Source: Gaiellasilicea sp963802765 (lineage in GTDB: Bacteria; Actinomycetota; Thermoleophilia; Gaiellales; Gaiellaceae). Taken from it: 64,000 nt of DNA. The position numbers were made by a program, and so were the translations under genes. Of the stretch, positions 25,643-34,632 are shown piece after piece; within the stretch, counting starts at the first letter, position 1; every line of letters begins with the position of its first letter. The stretch lies in assembly GCA_963802765.1 (NCBI GenBank), contig CAWDJZ010000007.1, forward strand, positions 372,001-436,000. Direction: 5' to 3'. A model generated the notes under the pieces. That model saw nothing but the letters and a program-made list of their open reading frames with translations. It was not told where the DNA came from and did not search any database.

Positions 25643-25816
25643 ATGCTGCTGCGGTCACGGCTGCTCGGGCTGATCTACGTGGTCATCGGCATCTTCGTCG
25701 CCGCCTCGAGGGAATATCTCGACAACCTCGAGACGGTGAAGCTGGTCCTGTCGGCCGTGCTCGCGATCGTGCTCTGGCCGCTCCTCCTCCTCGGCATCGA
25801 CCTCCACGTCACCTGA
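25643..25816 (+). CDS. 57-residue two-helix membrane protein
   Basis: From ATG 25643: LLRSRLLGLIYVVIGIFVAA, then REYLDNLETVK, then LVLSAVLAIVLWPLLLLGIDL. Two membrane helices joined by a charged turn. The small size and very clean pattern indicate a real gene; similar short proteins occur in Thermoleophilia by my recollection. The stop is 2 nt before the second copy of the 23-bp palindrome. Confidence 0.65.
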   Translation: MLLRSRLLGLIYVVIGIFVAASREYLDNLETVKLVLSAVLAIVLWPLLLLGIDLHVT

Positions 25817-25818
25817 GC

Positions 25819-25841
25819 CCAAGTAACAGACTGTTACTTGG
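25819..25841. repeat. 23-bp palindrome, copy 2
   Basis: Identical to the palindrome at 2774-2796. It ends 7 nt before the TACAAT -10 box of rplY, so it covers the -35 region of that promoter. It also follows a plus-strand stop codon, as the first copy does. Confidence 0.85.
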
Positions 25842-25848
25842 CGTTCGC

Positions 25849-25854
25849 TACAAT
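25849..25854 (+). promoter_or_regulatory. -10 hexamer, leaderless type, for rplY
   Basis: TACAAT, a near-consensus box, ends 8 nt before GTG 25863. Confidence 0.55.
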
Positions 25855-25862
25855 CCGCCGCC

Positions 25863-26567
25863 GTGGCCGGAGAGAGATTTCGCCTGGAAGTGACGGTACG
25901 TGAACGGCTCGGCTCGCCCGAGTCGCGGCGCCTGCGCAAGCAGGGGCTCATCCCCGGCGTGCTCTACGGAAAGACGGCGAGCCGCTCGATCGCAGTCGAC
26001 GAGCGTAGGCTGCGCACCGCGCTGACCGGCTCGTCCGGTCTGCACGCCGTGCTCGACGTCGTGCTCGACGGCCAGACGACGGTGCACCCGTCGATCCTCA
26101 AGGACTACCAGCGCGACCCGATTCGCGGCACCGTCCGCCACATCGACCTGCAGGAAGTGCGGCTCGACCAGCCGATCCAGGCCACGGTGACGGTCCATCT
26201 CGTCGGCGCGGAGGACGCGCCCGGCCTCAAGGAAGGCGGCGTGCTCTCGCAGCCCGGTTCGACCGTGAACGTCGAAGCGCTGCCGATGGAGGTGCCCGAA
26301 TCGATCGAGGCCGACGTGAGTCGCATGGAGATGGGCGACACGCTCCGGCTCGAGGACATCGCGGCGATCGAGGGCGTCACGTTCCTCGACGACCCGCACG
26401 AGACCGTGATCGCCAACATCTCCGCCCCGATCGTCGAGGTCGAGCCCGAGCCCGAGGAGGGTGAGGAGGAGCTCGCCGAAGGCGAGGAGGCACCTGAGGG
26501 CGAGGCCGAGGGGGAGGCCCCCGAGGGCGAAGCGCAGGCCGAGTCCGGCACCGACTCCGAAGAGTAG
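25863..26567 (+). CDS. rplY: 50S ribosomal protein L25, CTC type
   Basis: 234 residues. The N-terminal 5S-rRNA-binding domain has LEVTVRERLGSPESRRLRKQG and IPGVLYGKTASRSIAVDE. The C-terminal TL5/CTC beta domain has HIDLQEVRLDQPIQATVTVH and SIEADVSRMEMGDTLRLEDI. A very acidic Glu/Gly/Ala-rich tail occupies the last 40 residues, as in other actinobacterial CTC proteins. It sits 2 nt before pth, the widespread rplY-pth order. The leaderless promoter and palindrome lie just upstream. Confidence 0.95.
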   Translation: MAGERFRLEVTVRERLGSPESRRLRKQGLIPGVLYGKTASRSIAVDERRLRTALTGSSGLHAVLDVVLDGQTTVHPSILKDYQRDPIRGTVRHIDLQEVRLDQPIQATVTVHLVGAEDAPGLKEGGVLSQPGSTVNVEALPMEVPESIEADVSRMEMGDTLRLEDIAAIEGVTFLDDPHETVIANISAPIVEVEPEPEEGEEELAEGEEAPEGEAEGEAPEGEAQAESGTDSEE

Positions 26568-26569
26568 GA

Positions 26570-27163
26570 ATGCGGCTCTTCCGTCGGGGCGAGACGGCCT
26601 CGACGCTCGACCTGCTCGTCGTCGGGCTCGGCAACCCGGGCCGGGAGCATGCTCAGGACCGGCACAACGCCGGCTGGATGGTCGTCGACGAGCTCGCCCG
26701 CCGGCACGACGGCTCGTTTCGCTCCAAGTTCTCGGGACAGCTCGCCCAGGTCCGGCTCGACGACCTGCGACTCGCACTGTTGAAGCCGGAGACGTACATG
26801 AACCTCTCCGGGAGCTCGCTCGGCGCCGCGGCGCGCTTCTTCAAGGTGCCGCTCGAGTCGATCGCCGTCGTTCATGACGACGTCGACCTCGAGCACGGCC
26901 GGCTGCAGCTGCGCCTCGGCGGCGGCCTCGCGGGGCACAACGGGCTCCGCTCGATCCAGCAGGCGTTCGGCTCGGCCGACTTCCTGCGCGCCCGCATCGG
27001 CGTCGGCCGCCCCGGCCGCGGCGATCCGCGTCCCGTCGCGGACTACGTGCTCAGCGCGTTCGAGCCCGAGGACGACGCCGAAGCGCTCGTCGCCCGCGCC
27101 GCGGACGCCGTCGAGACGCTTGCCCGCGACGGGCTCGACGAGGCCCAGCGCCGCTTCAACTAG
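26570..27163 (+). CDS. pth: Peptidyl-tRNA hydrolase
   Basis: 197 residues; releases tRNA from stalled peptidyl-tRNA. Motifs: LLVVGLGNPGREHAQDRHNAG (catalytic His in DRHN), LLKPETYMNLSG, VVHDDVDLEHGRLQLRLGGG (catalytic Asp) and GLAGHNGLRSI. The family ends RIGVGRPGRG and VADYVLSAFEP, also seen. It starts 2 nt after the rplY stop and is certainly co-transcribed with it. The first eight residues (RLFRRGET) are slightly longer than usual. Confidence 0.96.
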   Translation: MRLFRRGETASTLDLLVVGLGNPGREHAQDRHNAGWMVVDELARRHDGSFRSKFSGQLAQVRLDDLRLALLKPETYMNLSGSSLGAAARFFKVPLESIAVVHDDVDLEHGRLQLRLGGGLAGHNGLRSIQQAFGSADFLRARIGVGRPGRGDPRPVADYVLSAFEPEDDAEALVARAADAVETLARDGLDEAQRRFN

Positions 27164-27174
27164 CTGGACTGGCG

Positions 27175-27531
27175 TCAGACGCGCTGAAGGTGCGTGTCCT
27201 TGAAGCCGCTCGGGTACTTGAGCCCGTAGCCGACGGCACGGTCGACGCCGATGTGTGCGATCCACACGAGGCCGACGGCCGTGAGCGTGCCGACGTCCGA
27301 GACGACACCAAGCGCAGCCAGGGCGACGGGAAGGACGTACGTGTGCGCGGTGTCATACGCGGCGGCGCCCGCGCGCGGCCCGGCCAGGTAGCCGAGCATC
27401 GAGAGGTCCGGCGCGAGCGCGAGCACGAGGTACAGCCACCATGGGTGGCCGCCGTGGAAGTAGAGGAGCGTCGCCGCGAGGAACACGACCGCACCCTCGG
27501 CGTGCAGCAGCCGCCGCGGGAGGTGCTCCAC
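27175..27531 (-). CDS. DUF4260-family membrane protein
   Basis: 118 residues with four membrane helices. Family features include LLHAEGAVVFLAATLLYF, WWLYLVLALAPDLSMLGYLAG, AYDTAHTYVLPVALAALG and the end GLVWIAHIGVDRAVGYGLKYP with conserved His, Asp and GYGLKYP. Function unknown. ATG 27531 lies 3 nt after the greA stop, so it is probably the second gene of a greA operon. Confidence 0.88.
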   Translation of the reverse strand: MEHLPRRLLHAEGAVVFLAATLLYFHGGHPWWLYLVLALAPDLSMLGYLAGPRAGAAAYDTAHTYVLPVALAALGVVSDVGTLTAVGLVWIAHIGVDRAVGYGLKYPSGFKDTHLQRV

Positions 27532-27534
27532 GGG

Positions 27535-27990
27535 CTACGCGCTCCGCACCGAGACGACGCGCGCCTTCCAGGCGCCCCTGGGCGCGTGCACGTCCACGGT
27601 GTCGCCGACCTTCGTTCCGACGAGCGCAGCGCCGAGCGGCGAGTCGGTCGACACGCCGCCGCCGACGCTCGAGATCTCCACCTCGAAGCGGCCGCCCTGC
27701 TCGTCCTCGACCTCGACGACGGAGCCCACGCCGACGACGCCTTCCTCGGCGTGCTGAACGATGACCGCGTTCTCGACCCGGTGGCGGAGGATCGTGATTC
27801 GCCGCTCGAGCAGGCCCTGCTCGTTCTTCGCAGCGTGGTACTCGAAGTTCTCCGAGAGATCGCCGAACGAGCGCGCCGTCTTGATCGCCTCGACGACCTC
27901 GGCGCGCTTCGGGCCCTCGAGCTCGGCCAGCTCGGCTGCGAGCGCGTCGCGCTGTGCCGCCGTCATCGACTCTCCCAGTCGCTCGCCCAT
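27535..27990 (-). CDS. greA: Transcription elongation factor GreA
   Basis: 151 residues from ATG 27990. GreA stimulates transcript cleavage by stalled RNA polymerase. The N-terminal coiled coil has LAELEGPKRAEVVEAIKTARSFGDLSENFEYHAAKNEQGLLE with the acidic DLSEN tip (given in part), and the C-terminal FKBP-like domain has VGVGSVVEVEDEQGGRFEVEI and STDSPLGAALVGTKVGDTVDV. An upstream ATG at 28062 is in frame but the TACGAT box 6 nt before 27990 favours the shorter start. Divergent from mfd. Confidence 0.95.
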   Translation of the reverse strand: MGERLGESMTAAQRDALAAELAELEGPKRAEVVEAIKTARSFGDLSENFEYHAAKNEQGLLERRITILRHRVENAVIVQHAEEGVVGVGSVVEVEDEQGGRFEVEISSVGGGVSTDSPLGAALVGTKVGDTVDVHAPRGAWKARVVSVRSA

Positions 27991-27996
27991 CGGCGC

Positions 27997-28006
27997 ATCG
28001 TAGACT
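27997..28006. promoter_or_regulatory. Overlapping divergent -10 boxes for greA and mfd
   Basis: Minus strand TACGAT (28002-27997) ends 6 nt before the greA ATG. Plus strand TAGACT (28001-28006) is 35 nt before the mfd ATG. The two boxes overlap by two bases. Confidence 0.4.
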
Positions 28007-28014
28007 GAAGCTGC

Positions 28015-28033
28015 GCGGGAACCCCGTTCCCGC
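28015..28033. repeat. Perfect hairpin in the mfd leader
   Basis: GCGGGAAC-CCC-GTTCCCGC: 8-bp arms and a 3-nt loop, ending 8 nt before the mfd ATG, downstream of the TAGACT box. It could be an RNA hairpin or an operator. The core GAAC-N3-GTTC resembles a LexA half-site pair but the spacing is one base short. Confidence 0.6.
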
Positions 28034-28041
28034 CTCTCGTC

Positions 28042-31000
28042 ATGGACCGTCCGGTGCTGCATGCGTTCGTCAGGGAGCTGCTCGCGCTCGAGCGCCTGCA
28101 GGCGTTCGCGGCTGCCCTGCCGAGCCGCGCCCGCGTCTCCGAGCCCGTTCTGCCGCTGCTTGCTGGCGACCCTGCACGAGCTGCATGCAGTTAATGGACA
28201 AAGCCGCGGGCTCGTCTGCCTGCTGCCTGAAGATGCGGACGCGCGCGACGCCGCCGAGGCCGCCGGCTGGTTCGTCGGCTCCGAGCAGGTTGCGCTCCTC
28301 CCCGGCCGCGGCGTGCGCTGGGGCTCCGGCCTCGAGCCGCCGCCGCATCTCGTCGGCGAGCGGGCGCGGGCGCTCGACGTGCTCGCGCGGGGCGGCCTCG
28401 TCTGCGCCTCGGCGACCGCGCTCGCGGAGGGTGTGCCACCGCCGGCGGAGCGGCCGGAGCCGATCCGGCTCGAGGTCGGCTCCGAGCCGGGCCTCGACGG
28501 CCTCGCCGAGGAGCTCGCGCTCGCCGGTTACGAGCGGGTCGAGCGGGCCGAGGAACGCGGCCAGTTCGCCGTCCGCGGTGGCCTGATCGACGTCTTCCCG
28601 ACGACCGGCCGCGAGCCGCTGCGGATCGACTTCTACGGCGACGAGATCGAACAGGTACGCGCGTTCTCGCCCTTCACGCAGCGCGCGCTCCATCCGGTCG
28701 AGCGCGCCGTCGTCTACCCGGCGGCGGAGCGGCTGGCCGACCTCGTCGAACCGACGCTCCCCGACGAGTGGGACGAGCCCGTCGCAGTCGAGATCCCCAC
28801 GGATCTCGTCCCGGTGCTCGACCACGCGCCCGACTTCACCTGGCAGCCGGACGAGGTGCGGCGCGTCTGGGCCGAAGAAGGGCTCGAGGAGGTCGCGCTC
28901 GCGGGAACGTCCGAGCTCGATCCGTTCCCACAGGCCCAGCCGTTCTCGTTCGAGGCGCAGCGGCCGGCGATCGCCGCGCGCGGCCTCGCCGAGGCGGAGA
29001 CGGAGCTGAACGGGTTCGTCAACGGCGGCAGCCGCGTCGTCGTCGCCTTCCCGCACGCCGGCGAGGCGCTCCGGACCGAGAACCTGCTCAGGCGCGCCGA
29101 CGCGCGGGTCGTCACGCCCGGCGACGACCTGCCCGAGCAGCCCGAGCTCCTCTTCGCCGTCTCGCCCGCCCGCCGCGGCTTCGTCTGGCGCGAGCTCGGC
29201 CTCGTCCTTCTGCCCGACACGCAGGTCTTCCGGAAGCGGCCGCCGCGCGCCGACCGCCGGCTCGGCCGCGCCCTCGCCTCCTTCGCCGACCTCCGCACGG
29301 GCGACTTCATCGTCCATGAAGACCACGGCGTCGGAAAGCTGCTCGGCTTCGAGACGAAGGAGGTTGCGGGCGTCACCCGCGACTACCTCTTCCTCGGCTT
29401 CCGCGGCGAGGACCGGCTCTACGTCCCGCACGAGCAGCTCGGCAAGGTGTCGAAGTACATCGGGGCCGACGGCGGCGCGCCCGCGCTCTCGAAGCTCGGC
29501 GGCAAGGCGTGGCAGAACCTGAAGGCGCGGGCCAGGGAGTCGGTCCAGGAGCTCGCGACCGAGCTGATCGCGCTCTACGCGCAGCGACAGCAGGCCCCGG
29601 GGACTCCATACGACCTCGAGCACGAGTGGCTGGAACGGCTCGAGGCCGAGTTCCCGTACCGGGAGACGGAGGACCAGGGCCGCGCGATCGAGGCGGTGAA
29701 GGAAGACCTGGAGGCGCCGCGCCCCATGGACCGCCTCGTCTGCGGCGACGTCGGCTTCGGCAAGACCGAGGTCGCCGTGCGCGCCGCGTTCGCGGCGGCC
29801 GTGAACGGCAAGCAGACGCTCGTCCTCTGCCCGACGACGATCCTCGCGGAGCAGCACTGGAATACGTTCAAGGCGCGCTACCGCGACTTCCCGGTGCGCG
29901 TCGAGATGGTCTCGCGCTTCCGCAGTGCCTCGGAGACGAAGAAGGTCCTCCAAGACTTTTCCGAAGGAAGAGTCGAGGTGCTGATCGGCACGCACCGCGT
30001 CCTCTCGCGCGACGTGATCCCGAAGGACATCGGCCTGGTCATCCTCGACGAGGAGCAGCGGTTCGGCGTCGCGCAGAAGGAGCTCCTGCGGAGCCTGCGG
30101 CTCGAGGTCGACGTGCTCGCGCTGTCGGCGACGCCGATCCCGCGCACGCTGCACATGTCGCTCTCCGGCCTGCGCGACATCTCGATCATCGAGACGCCGC
30201 CGGAGGGCCGCCGCCCGATCCGGACGACGGTGGGCGAGTACGACGAGGAGCTGATCAAGACGGCACTCGAGCGCGAGGTCGCCCGCGGCGGCCAGGCGTT
30301 CTACCTCCACAACCGGGTGGAGACGATCGAGGAGGCGGCCGAGAAGCTGCAGCAGCTGTGCCCGACGCTGCGCTTCATCGTCGCGCACGGGCAGATGCGG
30401 GAGCGCGAGCTCGAGGAGAAGATGCACGCGTTCCTGCGGGGCGACGCGGACGTGCTCGTCTCGACGACGATCATCGAGTCCGGGATCGACATCCCCCAGG
30501 CGAACACGCTGGTCGTCGAGCGCGCCGACACGCTCGGCCTCAGCCAGCTCTACCAGATCCGAGGGCGAGTCGGCCGGTCCGACGTGACCGCGCACGCGTA
30601 CCTGCTCTATCCCGACGCGACCGAGCTGTCGCCGGAGGCCCGCGCGCGACTCTCGACTCTCGCCGACCACACCGAGCTCGGGGCCGGCTTCCAGATCGCG
30701 ATGCGCGACCTGGAGATCCGCGGCGCCGGCGACCTGCTCGGAGCCGAGCAATCCGGCCACGTCGCCGCGCTGGGCTTCGAGCTCTACGTCGAGCTGCTCG
30801 CCGAGGCCGTCGCAGAGCTGCAGGGGCAGCGTCGCCTCGCCACGCGGCCGGTCCGCGTCGATGCGAGGGTCGACGCGTACGTCCCGGCGAGCTATGTCGC
30901 CTCGGAGGCGCTCAAGATCGACATCCACCGCCGGCTCGCGCTCGCGGAGTCCGACGACGAGCTGCGCGAGCTGCACGTCACGCTCGAGGACCGCTACGGC

Positions 31001-31270
31001 CCGGTTCCGGAGCCGGTGGAGCACCTGTTCGCGATCCAGGAGGCGAAGCTGAAGCTGGCGCGGCTCGGGGCCGACTACCTCGTCTACCGCGGCGGGCGGG
31101 CGACCGTCGGCCCGCTCGTGCTCGGCTCAGCCGAGCTGCGCGCCCTGCGCGACGTGAGTGATACCGCGGTCTACACGACGGCCAAACGAGAGGTGTCCCA
31201 GCGCACGGAGGCCCTCGAGGGGGCAATCGAGCTGGTCGATGCTATCGTGGTAGCCCGTCAGGCGGCCTGA
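28042..31270 (+). CDS. mfd: Transcription-repair coupling factor (frameshifted near N-terminus)
   Basis: About 1,076 codons from ATG 28042. The first 37 residues (DRPVLHAFVRELLALERLQ) are in one frame, then one inserted C near 28152 moves the rest. Domains: UvrB-like N-terminal module (RGGLIDVFPTTGREPLRIDFYG), RNA-polymerase-interaction domain (GDFIVHEDHGVGKLLG, YGR-type LYVPHEQLGKVSKYIG), then translocase motifs CGDVGFGKTEVA (Walker A), ILDEEQRFGV (DEEQ), ALSATPIPRTL, IIESGIDIPQANT, QIRGRVGR, and the C-terminal TRCF domain. It removes stalled polymerase at lesions and recruits UvrA. Confidence 0.92.
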
Positions 31271-31313
31271 ACGGGGCCTCTTTCCGCGACTATATCTGGA
31301 GCTCGATCCTGAC

Positions 31314-32327
31314 ATGAAGAACTTCTCTCGCATTCTCATCGTTTTCTGTGCGCTCGTTCCGCTCGCGCTCGCCGGCTGTGGCGGCGGCGGCGACGAGGAC
31401 GTGCCCGCGAACGCCGTCGCCGTGGTCGACGGCGAGCAGATCGCCAAGACCGACTACGACGCGCTGATCAACCAGGCGAAGAAGAGCTACCAGAACCAGA
31501 AGCGCGAGTTCCCGAAGGCGGGCTCGCAGGAGTTCCAGACCCTGAAGAACCAGGCCGTGCAGTTCCTCGTCCAGCGCGAGCAGTTCGAGCAGGAGGCGGC
31601 GGACCTCGACGTCGAGATCACCGACAAGCAGGTGAACGCGCGGCTCGAGCAGATCAAGAAGCAGTACTTCGGCGGCGACCAGAAGAAGTACGAGAAGCAG
31701 CTGAAGGAGCAGGGCCTCTCCGACGCGCAGGTGCGCAACGACATCCGCGCCCAGCTCGTCTCCGAGAAGATCTTCGCGAAGGTCACCACCGACGTGAAGG
31801 TGACCGAAGCGCAGATCGAGGACTACTACACCAAGAACAAGGCGCAGTACAGCCAGCCGGAGAGCCGCAAGGTTCGCCACATCCTCGTCAAGACGAAGGC
31901 GCAGGCCGACAACCTCAAGGCGCAGCTCGACGACGGCGCCAACTTCGCCGCTCTCGCCAAGCAGCATTCGCAGGACACCGGCTCGAAGGCGAACGGCGGC
32001 GAGCTGACGATCTCGCGGGGCCAGACGGTCGCTCCGTTCGACAAGACGGCGTTCGCGCTGAAGCAGGAGGCGATCTCGCCTCCGGTCAAGACCGAGTTCG
32101 GCTTCCACATCATTCAGGCGCTCGGCGCGGTCCAGGCTGCGAAGGTGACTCCGCTCAAGGACGTTCAGGAGTCGATCAAGCAGCAGCTGCAGCAGACGAA
32201 GAAGAACGAGGCCATGACGAAGTGGGTCGACGGCCTGAAAGAGGACTACGAGGACAAGGTCTCGTACGCCGTCGGCTTCAGCCCGCCGCCCGCGGCGACC
32301 GGTACCACCACCGCCGAAGAGAAGTAA
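31314..32327 (+). CDS. Peptidyl-prolyl isomerase lipoprotein (SurA/PrsA-like)
   Basis: 337 residues. A signal peptide ends in the lipobox ALAGC at residue about 22, so the protein is lipid-anchored outside the membrane. The SurA-N/PrsA helical chaperone part (VAVVDGEQIAKTDYDALINQA) is followed by a parvulin domain with RKVRHILVKTKAQADNLKAQL, FAALAKQHSQDTGSKANGGEL and FGFHIIQAL (given as segments). Lys/Gln-rich composition is unusual for this genome. A folding factor for secreted proteins. It follows mfd with a 43-bp gap and precedes mazG. Confidence 0.9.
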   Translation: MKNFSRILIVFCALVPLALAGCGGGGDEDVPANAVAVVDGEQIAKTDYDALINQAKKSYQNQKREFPKAGSQEFQTLKNQAVQFLVQREQFEQEAADLDVEITDKQVNARLEQIKKQYFGGDQKKYEKQLKEQGLSDAQVRNDIRAQLVSEKIFAKVTTDVKVTEAQIEDYYTKNKAQYSQPESRKVRHILVKTKAQADNLKAQLDDGANFAALAKQHSQDTGSKANGGELTISRGQTVAPFDKTAFALKQEAISPPVKTEFGFHIIQALGAVQAAKVTPLKDVQESIKQQLQQTKKNEAMTKWVDGLKEDYEDKVSYAVGFSPPPAATGTTTAEEK

Positions 32328-32336
32328 GTCGCTGCC

Positions 32337-33131
32337 TTGCCTCTAGGAGAGGCGCTCGAAGAGCTGCAGGAGCTGACGCGGCGGCTGCGCCGCGACTGCC
32401 CCTGGGATCGCGAGCAGACGGCACGAACGATCGTTCCGCACACGGTCGAAGAGGCGTACGAGGTCGCCGACGCCGCCGCCGGCGACGATCCCGCGAAGCA
32501 GCTCGACGAGCTCGGCGACCTGCTCTTCCAGGTCTACTTCCTCGCCCTGCTCCTGGAGGAGCAAGGCTACGGCGGGCTCGAGGACGTCGCCAGGGGCGTC
32601 CACGGGAAACTGGTCAGGCGGCACCCACACGTCTTCGGTGAGGTCGAAGCGAACAGCGCCGGTCGCGTGCGCGAGCGCTGGGAGCAGGTGAAGGCCGAGC
32701 AAGAAGGCCGCGAAGGGATCTTTCACCACGTCCCCGCGACGCTGCCGGCGCTGCTCCAGGCACGCAAGCTGCAGCGCCGCGCGGTCGCTGCCGGCTTCGA
32801 CTGGCCTGACCTCGCAGGCCCGCTGGCCAAGGTCCGCGAGGAGCTCGGCGAGCTCGAGCGCGAGGTCGCGCGGGCGGGGGAGCCGAGCCCCGAGACCGAA
32901 CCGGACCGCGCTGTCGCCCACGAGGTCGGCGATCTCCTTTTCACCGTGGTCAACCTGGCCCGGCGCCTGAACGTCGATCCCGAGCTCGCGCTGCGTGACA
33001 CGAACGCCCGCTTCGTCTCGCGGGTCGAGCGGGCTGAGGAGCTCGCCGCGGCGAGCGGCGAGCGCTGGCGCGAGCTGACGCTCGAGGAACAGGATCGGTA
33101 CTACGACGCGGCGAAGGAGCAGCTGCGATGA
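32337..33131 (+). CDS. mazG: Nucleoside triphosphate pyrophosphohydrolase MazG
   Basis: 264 residues from a TTG at 32337. It hydrolyses NTPs to NMP and pyrophosphate. Two MazG repeats are present: DCPWDREQTARTIVPHTVEE, AYEVADAAAGDDPAKQLDELGDLLFQV in the first half and REELGELEREVAR with HEVGDLLFTVVNLARRLNVDPELALR in the second (given as segments). The metal-binding EExxE...ExxD pattern is complete in the first repeat. It begins 9 nt after the PPIase stop. mfd-...-mazG-eno is the standard actinobacterial order. Confidence 0.94.
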   Translation: MPLGEALEELQELTRRLRRDCPWDREQTARTIVPHTVEEAYEVADAAAGDDPAKQLDELGDLLFQVYFLALLLEEQGYGGLEDVARGVHGKLVRRHPHVFGEVEANSAGRVRERWEQVKAEQEGREGIFHHVPATLPALLQARKLQRRAVAAGFDWPDLAGPLAKVREELGELEREVARAGEPSPETEPDRAVAHEVGDLLFTVVNLARRLNVDPELALRDTNARFVSRVERAEELAAASGERWRELTLEEQDRYYDAAKEQLR

Positions 33132-33155
33132 GCTTGCTCACGTTCCCGGGCGTCA

Positions 33156-33197
33156 CCCCTTCGCGGAGCCCGGCTCCGCCGGGCGGGAGCGAAGGGG
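33156..33197. terminator. Long GC-rich hairpin between mazG and eno
   Basis: Outer stem CCCCTTCGC/GCGAAGGGG (33156-33164 and 33189-33197) encloses an inner stem GCCCGGC-TCC-GCCGGGC (33168-33184). A T-run is absent, so termination is only possible. It ends 18 bp before the eno start and could equally act in the eno leader. Confidence 0.4.
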
Positions 33198-33215
33198 GGC
33201 CGGGGGCGTGAGCTC

Positions 33216-34478
<1,263 letters not shown>

Positions 34479-34579
34479 TGACGGACGATGCGACGGTACG
34501 GCGGCGCCGCCGGAGCCGGGCTTTGCCCGAGCGGAGGCGCACGAGCGCTCGTACGGTCGCTGCGGAGAAGGAGGGGGCT

Positions 34580-34606
34580 CATGGGGGAACCATGGGTTCC
34601 CCCATG
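34580..34606. repeat. 27-bp perfect hairpin upstream of pyk
   Basis: CATGGGGGAACC-ATG-GGTTCCCCCATG: 12-bp arms, 3-nt loop. It ends 11 nt before the pyk -10 box, so it covers the -35 region. There is no T-run. The rest of the 155-bp eno-pyk gap has a 49-codon Arg-rich frame that I do not accept. Confidence 0.75.
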
Positions 34607-34617
34607 CTGACCGCGGC

Positions 34618-34623
34618 TAGCCT
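34618..34623 (+). promoter_or_regulatory. -10 hexamer for pyk
   Basis: TAGCCT ends 9 nt before ATG 34633. Confidence 0.35.
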
Positions 34624-34632
34624 GTAAAGCGG

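Noticed and set aside
28015..28033. SOS box at mfd (GAAC...GTTC core)
   Set aside because: The half-sites are separated by 3 nt, not the 4 nt required in CGAACNNNNGTTCG; treated as a hairpin only.
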